Assembly: GCF_038397715.1 (NCBI RefSeq)
Contig: NZ_CP151633.1
Coordinates: 434,001-498,000, forward strand
Direction: 5' to 3'
Origin: Microbacterium sp. LWO14-1.2
GTDB lineage: Bacteria > Actinomycetota > Actinomycetes > Actinomycetales > Microbacteriaceae
Length of the DNA: 64,000 nucleotides
Shown: piece by piece, positions 48,750 to 58,414 of the stretch
Layout: each line of letters starts with the position of its first letter
How positions within the stretch are numbered: position 1 is the first letter of the stretch
Made by a program: the position numbers and the translations under genes
The notes under the pieces: model-generated
Told to the model about the DNA's origin: nothing
Databases searched by the model: none
Seen by the model: only the letters and a program-made list of their open reading frames with translations

Positions 48750-49376
48750 TCAGCCCTCGCTGAGCGTCCAGGGCAGGGACCGGGTGTCGAGACGCAGGTC
48801 CTCCCAGGCGAAGACCGCGCCGTCCCCTTCCGGGAGGACGCGCGTCGAGAAGTACCTCGCCGCGCTCGCCCCGGCGAGCGCCTGATCGACGGACTCTGTC
48901 GCGCGGAGCTGGTTCAGCGTCATCCAGGTCGGCGGGAACAGCGTCCACTCCCCCGTCGCGTGATGCGCGAGCGCCTGTGCAGGGCTCACCCAGCGCGCGT
49001 CGACGACCTCGTCGGCCGAGAGACGCAGGTCTCCCGCCGGGGCCGCGGCGAGGAAGAACCAGGTCCTGATCCGCACGGGCGCCTCGACCGGCGGCTGCCA
49101 CCGCGACAGGACGACGACATCTTCCACCGTGAGACCGACCTCCTCCTCGGTCTCGCGGATGCCCGCGCGCCGCGCCCGGTCGACCTCGTCGTCGCCCGCC
49201 CTGCGGTCCGACTCCTCGACCTTGCCGCCGGGGAAGACCCAGGCATCGGCGAACGAGCCGCGACCGGGCCGACGCAGGAGGAGCACCTCGATCCCGTCAG
49301 CGCGATCGTCGGCGGGCGCTCCGGGTCGCAGCAATACGACGGTGCCCGCGACGGGAAGGTCATCGAGATCGGTCAT
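48750..49376 (-). CDS. Nudix hydrolase with an inserted Nudix box (NUDT19-like)
   Basis: A 208-residue Nudix protein. The box begins WVFPGGKVEES and resumes RETEEEVGLTVE, with about a dozen residues inserted between, as in the NUDT19/NUDT7-type hydrolases acting on CoA derivatives. Metal-binding glutamates in REtEEE are present. The start ATG 49376 has TAGAGT 6 bases upstream. It converges on metX with 15 bases between stops. Confidence 0.85.
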   Translation of the reverse strand: MTDLDDLPVAGTVVLLRPGAPADDRADGIEVLLLRRPGRGSFADAWVFPGGKVEESDRRAGDDEVDRARRAGIRETEEEVGLTVEDVVVLSRWQPPVEAPVRIRTWFFLAAAPAGDLRLSADEVVDARWVSPAQALAHHATGEWTLFPPTWMTLNQLRATESVDQALAGASAARYFSTRVLPEGDGAVFAWEDLRLDTRSLPWTLSEG

Positions 49377-49382
49377 CCCGTC

Positions 49383-49388
49383 ACTCTA
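49383..49388 (-). promoter_or_regulatory. Putative -10 of leaderless Nudix transcript
   Basis: TAGAGT on the minus strand, 6 bases before ATG 49376. Confidence 0.45.
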
Positions 49389-49441
49389 CGGGCGCGGTCT
49401 CGGACCGGGGAGGAACGCCGACTCAGGGGTCGGACACCTGA

Positions 49442-50659
49442 TCAGGAGACGAGTGCCGGACGCCGCGCCTCGGCGCGGTAGGCGATCAGGGCGATCAGCA
49501 GACCCGCGAGCGCCAAGGCCGCGCCCGTCCACGACGGAGCGGTGAAGCCCCACCCGACGGCGATCACGACGCCGCCGAGGAAGGCGCCGAGGCTGTTGCC
49601 GATGTTCAGGGCCGAGTGGTTGATGGCCGCGGCGATCGACTGGTTGTCGCCGGCGACGTCCATGAGCCGTGTCTGGATGGTCGGGCTCAGCGCTGCCGAG
49701 ACGAAGCCGACCACGAGCACGAGCAGCGCGAGCGTCACGATCCACGCCGAGGCCAGCGCGAGCAGCACGAACACCGCCGCCATGGCCGCGAGGCCGAACA
49801 GCAGCGTGCGGCGCAGGTCGATGTCGGCGAGGTTACCGCCGACGAGGTTGCCCACCGTCATGCCGATCCCCATGAGGACGAGCACGATCGGCACGACCCT
49901 CTCCGGCGATCCGGCGACCTCGGTGACGAGCGGGGCGATGTAGCTGTATACGGCGAAGAATCCGCCGAAGCCGATCGACCCGATGCCGAGCGTGAACCAG
50001 ACCTGAGGGATGCGGAACACCCCGAGCTCCTGCCTCATGGTGCGTCCCGGCGTCCCCGGGTGCTCCGGGACGAAGAGGAGGATGCAGATCGTGGCGATCG
50101 CGAAGACGAGAGCGACGACGCCGAACGCCGCTCGCCACCCCCACTGCTGGCCGAGGAACGTGCCGAGGGGCACGCCCACGACGTTCGCGACCGTGAGGCC
50201 GGTGAGGATGAACGCCACGCCCTTGGCGCGGTTGCCCGGACCCATGACCTCGGCGGCGACGAGAGCGCCGATGCCGAAGTAGGCGCCGTGCGGGAGACCG
50301 GCGAGGAAACGCGAGACGCCGACGAGCTCGAACGTGGGCAGCACGACGGTCAGGGCGTTGAAGACGGTGAGGGCGAGCGCGAGGCCGATCATCACGCGGT
50401 GCCGCGGGAACCGTGCGACGAAGCCCGCGATCGTGGGAGCCCCCACCACGACACCGAGCGCGTACAGCGAGATCAGCCAGCCGGCCTGGCTCAGAGCGTC
50501 CTCCCGGCTGCGCGCCCAGAGCCCGGGCAGCAGCTCGCCGGCGATGTTGGGCAGCAGGCCCATGATGACGAACTCGGTCATGCCGATGCCGAAGCTGCCG
50601 ATGGCGAGGGAGAGGAGCGCCCACTTCGCCGCACCCCTCGATTCAGTCGAGGGATTCAC
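49442..50659 (-). CDS. MFS transporter, DHA1/AraJ-type exporter
   Basis: A 405-residue, twelve-helix transporter. SFGIGMTEFVIMGLLPNIA at the start is the DHA1 subgroup hallmark, with LYALGVVVGAPTIAG and LPHGAYFGIGALVAAEV further on. Such proteins export sugars, purines or drugs. The start is GTG 50659, preceded at 6 bases by TAAGCT. Confidence 0.88.
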   Translation of the reverse strand: MNPSTESRGAAKWALLSLAIGSFGIGMTEFVIMGLLPNIAGELLPGLWARSREDALSQAGWLISLYALGVVVGAPTIAGFVARFPRHRVMIGLALALTVFNALTVVLPTFELVGVSRFLAGLPHGAYFGIGALVAAEVMGPGNRAKGVAFILTGLTVANVVGVPLGTFLGQQWGWRAAFGVVALVFAIATICILLFVPEHPGTPGRTMRQELGVFRIPQVWFTLGIGSIGFGGFFAVYSYIAPLVTEVAGSPERVVPIVLVLMGIGMTVGNLVGGNLADIDLRRTLLFGLAAMAAVFVLLALASAWIVTLALLVLVVGFVSAALSPTIQTRLMDVAGDNQSIAAAINHSALNIGNSLGAFLGGVVIAVGWGFTAPSWTGAALALAGLLIALIAYRAEARRPALVS

Positions 50660-50665
50660 CGGATC

Positions 50666-50671
50666 AGCTTA
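50666..50671 (-). promoter_or_regulatory. Putative -10 of leaderless MFS transcript
   Basis: TAAGCT on the minus strand, 6 bases before GTG 50659. Confidence 0.45.
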
Positions 50672-50699
50672 GCGGCTGACGCCGACGCCGGATCGCCGG

Positions 50700-51029
50700 T
50701 CAGTCGTGCGCGTCGTCGATCGCGGCCTCGAGCCGCTCGATCTTCGCGTCGAGCTCGCCCGAGTACCCGGGCCGGATGTCGGCCTTGAGCACGAGCGACA
50801 CCCGGGACCCGAACGGCATGACGGCCTCGGTCGCGCGCTTCACGACATCCATGACCGTGTCCCAGTCGGGTCCCTCGATCTCGGTGAACATGCTCGTGGT
50901 GCGGTGCGGCAGCCCGGAGGCGCGCACGACGCGCACGGCGGCGGCGACCGCGTCGTGAACGGACGCGTCCGCGCGGTCCGAGCCGTCGGAGGGAGTGCCG
51001 CTCGGGGCGACGGAGAAGGCGATCAGCAT
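50700..51029 (-). CDS. Thiamine-binding YkoF/MTH1187-family protein
   Basis: A 109-residue ferredoxin-like protein of the DUF77 family, whose members bind thiamine or hydroxymethylpyrimidine. MLIAFSVAPSG, TTSMFTEIEGPDWDTVM and FGSRVSLVLKADIRPG fit the family. It lies 4 bases after the GT87-like membrane gene and probably shares its transcript. No thiamine pyrophosphate riboswitch is visible nearby. Confidence 0.85.
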   Translation of the reverse strand: MLIAFSVAPSGTPSDGSDRADASVHDAVAAAVRVVRASGLPHRTTSMFTEIEGPDWDTVMDVVKRATEAVMPFGSRVSLVLKADIRPGYSGELDAKIERLEAAIDDAHD

Positions 51030-51033
51030 GGTT

Positions 51034-52272
51034 TCACTCCCTGATGGTGGACGACCGGTGGGCGGGCACCTGCACGAGCGCGCGGATGCCGACGACGAGG
51101 AGCACGACGAGCAGAGCGTTGCGCAGGGTGAGGACGAGGACGGGCACGAGCTCCGCCCGCAGCAGAGCGTCGTAGTTCAGCGGGTACACGAGGCACGTCA
51201 GTGCGCACAGCGCCAGAACGATGACGGCGGGCGTCGTCGCCCTCGACCGGTCGAGCACCAGCCAGAGCACCACCGGGGCGATCAGCCAGGTCTGGAACTG
51301 CGGCGATCCGACCTTGTTGAGCACGATCAGCGCCACGACGAGGGAAAGCACCAGGGGAGGCAGGAGCCGGGAGACGGATGCTCCGCGCATCGCCGCGCGC
51401 GCACCGATCGCCGCGAGCGCGACGACGAGCACGAGCATGAGGGGCGTCAGCACCGCACCGACGGCCTCCGCACCCGGGGCGTCGATCTGGAAGGTCAGGA
51501 TGTCGAAGCTGTACTCGATGCGCGCCGCACCGGCGACGGCGAGCCACAGGAACGGCGTCGCCGCCACCGCCTCGATCTGCAGTCCGCGCCCGGTCTGCTC
51601 CGTGAGGAAGCCGAAGATCTCGGAGTCCGCGCCGAGGACGAGCAGCCCGCCGACGATCGCTGCGGAAACCGCTGCCGCCGTCAGCAGCATCCGCATGCGG
51701 GTGCTCGCGGCCACGATCGCCGCGGCGAGCAGCGCTCCGGGCCAGATCTTGATCCACGCGCCGATCGTGAGCAGCGCCGCGGCGACCGCGGGCCGGCGTG
51801 TCAGCCAAAGGCCGCCGATGACGGCGATCGGCACCGTGATCGCGTCGATCCGGTACAGCGCGATCGGGCCGAGCAGCAGGAGCGCCGCGACCCAGAACCA
51901 CGCTCCGAGACGGCGTGGCCGCGAGGGCGATCGTCCGACCAGCGCGGCGAAGGCGAGCGCGTCGAGAGCGGCGACGAGTGCCGCCCATGCCACCAGGTAG
52001 GCGCTGGACACCCCCAGGGCTCCGACGAGCGGCGCCGCGAGCAGCTTCGCCGCGAGCATCGGCACGAGCGCGAGCTGCGGGTACACCCAGGTCTCGGTGA
52101 CGCCGACGATCGGCCCGCCTGACAGCGCCGCGGCCGACCAGGGCTCGTACACGAGGACGACATCGCCCATCGGCTGGCTGGGGTACACCCAGCCAGCCAC
52201 GGCGGTGACGACGTGCACGGCGAGGAACGCCGTCCACAGCAGCACGACGTGCGCCGACCCCCCTCGGCTCAT
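51034..52272 (-). CDS. GT87/GT-C-like polytopic membrane protein
   Basis: A 412-residue protein with about ten to twelve hydrophobic helices. The first periplasmic loop contains GDVVLVYEPWSAAALSG and WVYPQLALVP, resembling the mannosyltransferase-type DUF2029/GT87 proteins that use polyprenyl-linked sugars. TIGAWIKIWPGALL matches the conserved K-x-x-P region. Its start overlaps the nnrD stop as ATGA. The acceptor is unknown. Confidence 0.7.
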   Translation of the reverse strand: MSRGGSAHVVLLWTAFLAVHVVTAVAGWVYPSQPMGDVVLVYEPWSAAALSGGPIVGVTETWVYPQLALVPMLAAKLLAAPLVGALGVSSAYLVAWAALVAALDALAFAALVGRSPSRPRRLGAWFWVAALLLLGPIALYRIDAITVPIAVIGGLWLTRRPAVAAALLTIGAWIKIWPGALLAAAIVAASTRMRMLLTAAAVSAAIVGGLLVLGADSEIFGFLTEQTGRGLQIEAVAATPFLWLAVAGAARIEYSFDILTFQIDAPGAEAVGAVLTPLMLVLVVALAAIGARAAMRGASVSRLLPPLVLSLVVALIVLNKVGSPQFQTWLIAPVVLWLVLDRSRATTPAVIVLALCALTCLVYPLNYDALLRAELVPVLVLTLRNALLVVLLVVGIRALVQVPAHRSSTIRE

Positions 52273-53126
52273 GCCAGGAGTTCCGCGATGACGACGGGTA
52301 GGGCCTCGGCGACGTCGAGAGCGACGATCGGGCGGCCCGGTCCGTCCGCATCCTCCGGGATGCCCGCAGCACGTCGACCGGCGTGCCCGTGCAGCCACGC
52401 TCCCGCCGCGGCGACCTCGGCGACGTCGGCATTCGGATTCGCAGCGAGCAGCGCGCCGAGCACTCCCCCGAGCACGTCCCCGGTTCCCGCCGTCGACAGC
52501 CACCCGGTCCCCGCCTCGACCGCGATGACGCGGCCGTCGGGCGCGGCGACGAGCGTGCGCGCGCCCTTGAGCAGCACGACCGAGCCGACGGCCGCAGCCG
52601 CAGCGGCCGCGGCGCGCGATCGGTCGGAATCCTCAGCCAGGCCGAGGCGACGCTGGAGACGCGCGAACTCGCGCCCGTGCGGAGTGAGCAGCGTCGGGGC
52701 CCGATCGCCGGCGGGTTCCAGAGCGACGTCGGCAGCGAGGTCGAGCGCCCCGGCATCGACCACGACGGGGTCGGCGCCGCGGAGGAGCTGTCGCAGCTCC
52801 CGCTCCTCCTCCACGGTGCGGGATGCGGCATCGGTCCCCGACCCGATCACCCAGGCGCCGACCCGGGCGCCCACCGCGTGCGAGCCGACCACGGTCTCGG
52901 GCCTGCGCGCCAGCACGGCGTCGGCCGCGCGGCCCTCGCCGATGTAGCGGACGAACCCGGCTCCCGTGCGCCACGCGGCCTCGACGCCCAGCACCGCGGC
53001 GCCGGGGTAGGCGGGCGACCCCGTGCGCAGACCGACGACGCCGCGCGAGTACTTGTCGTCATCGGCGCCCGGCACCCGCAGGAATCGGGCGGTGTCGCCG
53101 CGGGACCACTCACGCGCATCGGACAT
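52269..53126 (-). CDS. nnrD: ADP/ATP-dependent (S)-NAD(P)H-hydrate dehydratase
   Basis: A 285-residue repair enzyme that converts hydrated NAD(P)H back to NAD(P)H. It shows GVVGLRTGSPAYPGAAVLG, LTPHGREFARL and the C-terminal nucleotide motif WLSTAGTGDVLGGVLGAL. The epimerase half (NnrE) found in fused proteins is absent, so the enzyme is the stand-alone type. TAACGT, 6 bases before ATG 53126, suggests a leaderless transcript leading a three-gene unit. Confidence 0.92.
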   Translation of the reverse strand: MSDAREWSRGDTARFLRVPGADDDKYSRGVVGLRTGSPAYPGAAVLGVEAAWRTGAGFVRYIGEGRAADAVLARRPETVVGSHAVGARVGAWVIGSGTDAASRTVEEERELRQLLRGADPVVVDAGALDLAADVALEPAGDRAPTLLTPHGREFARLQRRLGLAEDSDRSRAAAAAAAAVGSVVLLKGARTLVAAPDGRVIAVEAGTGWLSTAGTGDVLGGVLGALLAANPNADVAEVAAAGAWLHGHAGRRAAGIPEDADGPGRPIVALDVAEALPVVIAELLA

Positions 53127-53132
53127 GCCTCC

Positions 53133-53138
53133 ACGTTA
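53133..53138 (-). promoter_or_regulatory. Putative -10 of leaderless nnrD transcript
   Basis: TAACGT on the minus strand, 6 bases before ATG 53126. Confidence 0.45.
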
Positions 53139-53170
53139 GTGCGATGGGCCCGGGGCGAGCACCAGCGTCG

Positions 53171-53176
53171 TAGCGT
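53171..53176 (+). promoter_or_regulatory. Putative -10 of leaderless OYE transcript
   Basis: TAGCGT exactly 6 bases before the GTG at 53183. Confidence 0.5.
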
Positions 53177-53182
53177 GGTGGG

Positions 53183-54250
53183 GTGAGCATCCTCTTCTCC
53201 CCCGTGACCTTCCGTTCCGTCACCCTCCGCAACCGCCTCTGGGTGTCGCCGATGTGCATGTACAGCGCCGTCGACGGCGTCGTGCAGGAATGGCACCACA
53301 CGCACCTCGCCCAGTTCGCCTCCGGCGGGGCGGGTCTCATCGTCGCCGAGGCGACCGCCGTGGTCCCCGAGGGGCGGATCTCCCCGCGGGATGCCGGTCT
53401 GTGGAACGACGAGCAGCGCGACGCCTGGACGCCGATCGTCGACGCGATCCATGCTCGCGGCGCTGCAGCGGGTGTGCAGCTCGCCCACGCTGGTCGAAAG
53501 GCCTCCACGTGGTGGCCGTGGGCCGGAGCGCGCGGCTCGGTGCCGGCGGACGACGGCGGCTGGATCACGACCGCGCCGTCAGCCATCGCGTTCGAGGGCT
53601 ACGCCACGCCGACCGAGCTCGACGAGGCCGGAATCGACGCCGTCGTCGACGGATTCGTCACGGCATCCCGCCGAGCGATCGACGCGGGCTTCGACGTGCT
53701 CGAGCTGCACGGTGCGCACGGGTATCTGCTGCACCAGTTCCTCTCCCCGCTCTCGAACCGACGCACCGACGCGTACGGCGGATCTCTCGAGAACCGGGCG
53801 CGCCTGCTGCTGCGCATCGTCGACGCCGTGCGCCGCGAGGTCGGAGCAGACGTGCCGCTGTTCGTGCGCATCTCGGCGACCGACCACGCCGAGGGAGGAT
53901 TCACGCCGGATGAGGCCGCCACCGTCGCGGCGTGGGCGACCGAGCACGGTGCCGACCTCATCGACGTGTCGAGCGGCGGACTCGTCGCCCACCAGCAGAT
54001 CGCCGTGCACCCGGGGTACCAGGTGCCGCTGGCCGAGACCGTGCGGCAGGGCGGTCGCATCCCCGTGTCGGCGGTCGGTCTCATCACCGCAGCGGAGCAG
54101 GCGGAGCAGGTGCTCGCCGAGGGCTCGGCCGACGCGATCTTCGCCGGGCGCGAGTGGCTGCGCGATCCGCACTTCGGCCTGCGGGCGGCGCACGAGCTGG
54201 GCGCCGACATCGCCTGGCCGCCGCAGTACGAGCGCGCGCACTGGCGCTGA
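53183..54250 (+). CDS. Old yellow enzyme family FMN reductase (YqjM-like)
   Basis: A 355-residue NADPH:flavin oxidoreductase that reduces activated alkenes. The YqjM class features are present: NRLWVSPMCMYSA with its FMN-tuning cysteine, QLAHAGRKAS, the substrate HGAHGYLLHQFLSP pair, NRRTDAYGGSLENRARL and a C-terminal FMN site FAGREWLRDPHF. GTG 53183 is the start fixed by the upstream TAGCGT. It is transcribed alone. Confidence 0.93.
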   Translation: MSILFSPVTFRSVTLRNRLWVSPMCMYSAVDGVVQEWHHTHLAQFASGGAGLIVAEATAVVPEGRISPRDAGLWNDEQRDAWTPIVDAIHARGAAAGVQLAHAGRKASTWWPWAGARGSVPADDGGWITTAPSAIAFEGYATPTELDEAGIDAVVDGFVTASRRAIDAGFDVLELHGAHGYLLHQFLSPLSNRRTDAYGGSLENRARLLLRIVDAVRREVGADVPLFVRISATDHAEGGFTPDEAATVAAWATEHGADLIDVSSGGLVAHQQIAVHPGYQVPLAETVRQGGRIPVSAVGLITAAEQAEQVLAEGSADAIFAGREWLRDPHFGLRAAHELGADIAWPPQYERAHWR

Positions 54251-54264
54251 GGCACCGCCCGACA

Positions 54265-54308
54265 CGACGGCGGCCCTCCGGATCATCCGATCCGGAGGGC
54301 CGCCGTCG
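54265..54308. terminator. Bidirectional terminator between OYE and CNNM genes
   Basis: Perfect 20-bp arms (54265-54284 and 54289-54308) with a 4-base loop between convergent stops; the longest hairpin in the window. Confidence 0.88.
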
Positions 54309-54315
54309 CTGCAGG

Positions 54316-55377
54316 TCAGTGCCCGCGGACGCGCCTCGTGGCGTCCTGCACCTCGCCGACGAGTTCCTCGAGAATGTCCTCGAGGAACAGCACGGCGGTC
54401 GTGCGGCCCTCGCGGTCGCGCACCTTCGCGAGGTGGCGGCCGGCGCGGCGCATGACGGCCAGCGCATCCTCCAGGTCGGTGTCCTCCTGCACGGGCACCA
54501 TGTGGTGGATCCGCTTAGCGGGCAGCGGCTCGAAGAGCTTCGCCTCGGCCTCCGGACCGTCCGACGCGCGCAGGATGTCCTTGAGGTGCACGTACCCGAC
54601 GGGCGCGTCCTCCTCGTCGACGATCACATAGCGCGAGAACCCGTAGCGGGCGACCGCCTTCTCGATGTCGTCCGGCGTGGTCGTCTGCGGCAGCGTCACG
54701 AGATCGCCGAGGGGCACCGCGACGTCCCTGGCCTTCTTGTCGGTGAACTCGACGGCTGCGGCGACCGCCCCCGCGGCGTCCATGAGCACGCCCTCGCGGC
54801 GGGACTGGTCGACGATCGTCGCGACCTCGTCCAGCGTGAAGGTCGATGCCGCCTCGTTCTTCGGTTCGACACGGAACAGCCGCAGCACGCCGTTCGCGGC
54901 GGCGTTGAGCACCCAGATCACCGGCATGAACGCCTTCGACACCCACACCAGCGGCGGCGCGAGCAGCAGCACCGCGCGGTCGGGCACCGAGAACGCGAGG
55001 TTCTTCGGCACCATCTCGCCGAACACGACGTGCAGGAACGACACGATCAGCAGGGCGATCGCGAACGACACGGTGTCGACCACGGCATCCGACCAGCCGA
55101 TCGCGTGCAGAGGAGCGGCGAGCAGGTGGTGGATCGCCGGCTCCGACACGTTCAGGATCAGCAGCGAGCAGATCGTGATGCCGAGCTGCGAGGTCGCCAG
55201 CATGAGCGTGGCGTGCTCCATGGCGTACAGCGCGGTCTTCGCGGAGCGGGAGCCCTGCTCGGCGCGCGGCTCGATCTGCGAGCGCCGGGCGGAGATCACG
55301 GCGAACTCCGCGCCGACGAAGAAGGCGTTGGCGACGAGGAGGACCACGAGCCAGGCGATACCAGCCCAATCGCTCAT
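54316..55377 (-). CDS. CNNM/CorC-type hemolysin-family membrane protein
   Basis: A 353-residue protein with a four-helix DUF21 domain (~1-190) and a cytoplasmic CBS pair (VAVPLGDLVTLPQTTTPDDI to the end). The C-terminal CorC/HlyC domain is absent or reduced. Such proteins take part in magnesium/cobalt efflux. It overlaps the stop/start of the larger paralogue upstream by ATGA, so the two are made together and may form a heteromer. Confidence 0.88.
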   Translation of the reverse strand: MSDWAGIAWLVVLLVANAFFVGAEFAVISARRSQIEPRAEQGSRSAKTALYAMEHATLMLATSQLGITICSLLILNVSEPAIHHLLAAPLHAIGWSDAVVDTVSFAIALLIVSFLHVVFGEMVPKNLAFSVPDRAVLLLAPPLVWVSKAFMPVIWVLNAAANGVLRLFRVEPKNEAASTFTLDEVATIVDQSRREGVLMDAAGAVAAAVEFTDKKARDVAVPLGDLVTLPQTTTPDDIEKAVARYGFSRYVIVDEEDAPVGYVHLKDILRASDGPEAEAKLFEPLPAKRIHHMVPVQEDTDLEDALAVMRRAGRHLAKVRDREGRTTAVLFLEDILEELVGEVQDATRRVRGH

Positions 55378-56690
55378 CGGGTCACCTCACCCTCGACGTC
55401 GGTCGTGCCGGGGACGTAGCGGATGCGGTCGACGCGGCGTCCGTCCATCCTCACGACGTGCAATGTGCCCGTGTCGAGCGGCACCTCGTCTCCGACGACC
55501 GGCACCCTCTCGAGGACGCTCATCACGTAGCCGCCGACCGTGTCGTACACATCACCCTCCGGGACGTCGACGCCGGCGCGGCGTCGCAGCTCGTCCGGAC
55601 GCAGCTCACCGGGGAAGGTGATGCCGTCGCGCCCGGTGATGACCCCGGCTCGCGTGCGGTCGTGCTCGTCGGACACCTCGCCGACGATCTCCTCGACGAG
55701 GTCCTCCAGGGTCACCAGGCCGGCGGTGCCGCCGTACTCGTCGACCACGACCGCCAGCTGGTAGCCGCGGGCCCGCAGCTCGGCGACGAGTCCGTCGACG
55801 TGCGCCGTCTCGGGCACCCGCAGCGGTTCGGTGGCCAGCGCCCCGGCCGGCACCTCGGACCGGCGATCGCGCGGCACCGAGATGGCCGCCTTCAGGTGCA
55901 CGACCCCGGTGATGTCGTCGAGGTCCTCGCCGTAGACGGGGAACCGGCTGTGGCCGGTGCGCCGCGCCATCCGCAGCACCTCGTCCGCCGAGTCGGCCGC
56001 ATCGATCGCGTGCATGCTCGGCCGTGCTGTCATCACGTCGGCCGCGGTGAGCCGCGAGAACGTGAGCGTCCGGTCGAGCAGGGTGGCCGTGTCGGCCTCC
56101 AGCACGCCGGCGCTCGCGGAACGACGGACGAGCGAGGACAGCTCCTCCGCGGTGCGCGCCCCGGACAGCTCCTCCTTCGGCTCGATGCCCATGCCGCGCA
56201 GCACACCGTTCGCCGATCCGTTGAGCACGACCACCGCCGGCTTGAAGACCGTGGTGAAGGCGACTTGGAACGGGACGACGAGCTTGGCGGTGTGCCGCGG
56301 CAGCGCGAGGGCGAAGTTCTTGGGCACGAGCTCGCCGAGGATCATCGACAGAGCCGTGGCGATCAGCATCGCGACGACCGTGGCGATCGGCGCCACCGTC
56401 GCCTCGGGGAAGTTCCAGGCGACGAGCGTCGGGCGCAGCATGTTCGAGATCGCCGGCTCCATCGTGTAGCCGGTCAGCAGCGTCGTGAGCGTGATGCCGA
56501 GCTGCGCGGCCGACAGGTGCGTGGAGGTGTGCCGCAGAGCGCCGATCGTCATGGCCAGGCGGGTCTCCCCGCGGGCCTGACGGGCCTCGAGCTCCGCACG
56601 GTCGAGATTGACCAGTGCGAACTCGCTCGCGACGAACAGTCCGGTGCCGATCGTGAGCAGGAGCCCCACGCCCAGCAGGATGTAATCCAT
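55374..56690 (-). CDS. CNNM/CorC-type hemolysin-family membrane protein with transporter-associated domain
   Basis: A 438-residue larger paralogue: DUF21 membrane domain ([19 protein letters not shown]), two CBS motifs ([38 protein letters not shown]) and a C-terminal CorC_HlyC domain ([18 protein letters not shown]). The GTG at 56693 directly before ATG 56690 is an alternative start. It is first gene of the pair, about 110 bases behind guaB1. Confidence 0.9.
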   Translation of the reverse strand: MDYILLGVGLLLTIGTGLFVASEFALVNLDRAELEARQARGETRLAMTIGALRHTSTHLSAAQLGITLTTLLTGYTMEPAISNMLRPTLVAWNFPEATVAPIATVVAMLIATALSMILGELVPKNFALALPRHTAKLVVPFQVAFTTVFKPAVVVLNGSANGVLRGMGIEPKEELSGARTAEELSSLVRRSASAGVLEADTATLLDRTLTFSRLTAADVMTARPSMHAIDAADSADEVLRMARRTGHSRFPVYGEDLDDITGVVHLKAAISVPRDRRSEVPAGALATEPLRVPETAHVDGLVAELRARGYQLAVVVDEYGGTAGLVTLEDLVEEIVGEVSDEHDRTRAGVITGRDGITFPGELRPDELRRRAGVDVPEGDVYDTVGGYVMSVLERVPVVGDEVPLDTGTLHVVRMDGRRVDRIRYVPGTTDVEGEVTR

Positions 56691-56799
56691 CACAGGTTCC
56701 CCTCACGGATGAGAGGCGGGCGGTGGGGCGAGGTACTGCAACTGGGAGGGTCGTCCATAGTGAGCAGAATAATACGGGATCCGACCCTCCTCCGGGCCG

Positions 56800-58254
56800 T
56801 CACCAGCTGACGGGGAGCGCCTTGCCCTCCTCGTACCCGGCCGCGGACTGCAGACCGACGAGCGCCCGCTCGTGGAACTCGGGGACCGACGACGCGCCGG
56901 CGTACGTGAAGGACGATCGGACGCCCGACGTGATCATGTCGAGCAGGTCCTCGACGCCCGGGCGCAGCGGGTCGAGGTAGATCTTCGATGACGAGATGCC
57001 CTCGGCGAACAGCTCCTTGCGGGCGCGCTCGTACGCGTCGAGACGGCCGAACCGCGCCTGCACGGCCTTGGTCGACGCCATCCCCCACGATTCCTTGAAC
57101 ACGCGGCCCTCGGCATCCGACTGCAGCTCCCCCGGCGCTTCGATCGTGCCGGCGAACCACGAGCCGATCATGACGGATGCCGCGCCGGCGGCGAGCGCGA
57201 GGGCGACGTCACGCGGATAGCGCACTCCCCCGTCCGCCCACACGTGGGCGCCGAGCGCGCGAGCGGCCTCGGCGGTCTCGAGCACCGCGGAGAACTGCGG
57301 GCGGCCGACGGCCGTCATCATGCGCGTCGTGCACATGGCCCCCGGCCCGACGCCCACCTTGAGGATGGACGCCCCGGCATCGACGAGGTCGGCCACGCCG
57401 TCGGCGGTGACGATGTTGCCCGCGACGATCGGGATGCCGAGGTCGAGGTCGGCCACGGCGCGCAGTGCGTGCAGCATCCCCTCCTGGTGACCGTGCGCGG
57501 TGTCGACGACCAGCACGTCGACGCCCGCCCCGGCGAGCGCGCGCGCTTTGGCGGCGACGTCGCCGTTGATGCCGACGGCGGCGGCGACGGCGAGCCGGCC
57601 GTCCGCGTCGACGGCAGGTCCGTACAGGGTCGAGCGCAGCGCGCTGCGGGCGCTCAGCGTGCCGACGAGGTGTCCGTGCCTCGTCACCGTGACCATCTCG
57701 ACGCCCGCCTCGGTGATCACGTCGAAGGCGTGTCTTCCGGATCCGATGTCGTCGGCGTCCAGCGACGGCGAGCCCGCGTGCACGAGATCTCCGAGCTGCG
57801 CGTCGGGCAGCGCGGTCGCGAGCCTGGTCGCCGGGAGGATGCCGAGGATCCGCTCCGCATCGTACGGCGCGTCGCCCCTGGCGACGACGACGCCGTGCCC
57901 GGGGGCGGCGGGGAACAGACGCAGTGCGTCCGAGACCGAGGCCTCGGGCGGCAGCACGACGGGGGTGTCCCACAGCACCGGCTGGGCCTTCACGTCGCGG
58001 ATCGCCGCGTCGAGGTCCTGCAACGGGAGATCCTGCGGGAGTACGCCGAGACCGCCGCGCCTGGCGAGCACGGCCGCGAGGCGCGGACCGGTGACCGAGT
58101 TCATGTTCGACGCGACGAGCGGCAGCGTCGCTGGCGTTCCGTCCAGCGGGGCGAGATCGACCTGCAGCCGGCTCGTCACCGCCGAGCGACGCGGCACGAG
58201 GAAGACGTCAGAGTAGGTCAGATCGACTGAGGGGGCTGCGCCGGAGAACTCCAT
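56800..58254 (-). CDS. guaB1: GuaB1-type IMP dehydrogenase-related protein (probable GMP reductase)
   Basis: A 484-residue TIM-barrel protein with two CBS modules (~95-210) inserted, as in IMP dehydrogenase. The catalytic loop is GAMCTTRMMT, with Cys, and the phosphate motif GVGPGAMC precedes it; DGGVRYPRDVALALAAGA follows. GuaB1 of mycobacteria is reported as a CBS-containing GMP reductase, recycling guanine nucleotides to IMP. TACCGT 6 bases before ATG 58254 suggests a leaderless mRNA. Confidence 0.9.
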   Translation of the reverse strand: MEFSGAAPSVDLTYSDVFLVPRRSAVTSRLQVDLAPLDGTPATLPLVASNMNSVTGPRLAAVLARRGGLGVLPQDLPLQDLDAAIRDVKAQPVLWDTPVVLPPEASVSDALRLFPAAPGHGVVVARGDAPYDAERILGILPATRLATALPDAQLGDLVHAGSPSLDADDIGSGRHAFDVITEAGVEMVTVTRHGHLVGTLSARSALRSTLYGPAVDADGRLAVAAAVGINGDVAAKARALAGAGVDVLVVDTAHGHQEGMLHALRAVADLDLGIPIVAGNIVTADGVADLVDAGASILKVGVGPGAMCTTRMMTAVGRPQFSAVLETAEAARALGAHVWADGGVRYPRDVALALAAGAASVMIGSWFAGTIEAPGELQSDAEGRVFKESWGMASTKAVQARFGRLDAYERARKELFAEGISSSKIYLDPLRPGVEDLLDMITSGVRSSFTYAGASSVPEFHERALVGLQSAAGYEEGKALPVSW

Positions 58255-58260
58255 GACTCC

Positions 58261-58266
58261 ACGGTA
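58261..58266 (-). promoter_or_regulatory. Putative -10 of leaderless guaB1 transcript
   Basis: TACCGT on the minus strand, 6 bases before ATG 58254. Confidence 0.45.
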
Positions 58267-58321
58267 CCGAGATCGACCGGACGCGGGGGCGTCGCCTGGA
58301 CGATCCGCCGCGGAAACACGT

Positions 58322-58327
58322 TAGGCT
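58322..58327 (+). promoter_or_regulatory. Putative -10 of the kgd transcript
   Basis: TAGGCT, about 80 bases before the chosen kgd start, leaving a 5' leader. Confidence 0.35.
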
Positions 58328-58414
58328 TGATGGTCGAGAGTGTGCGGGCCCGGACGCATCCTGACGTCCTGATGCGCACACGTGGAATTCAGCGATGAAA
58401 GAGGGCGATCGAGC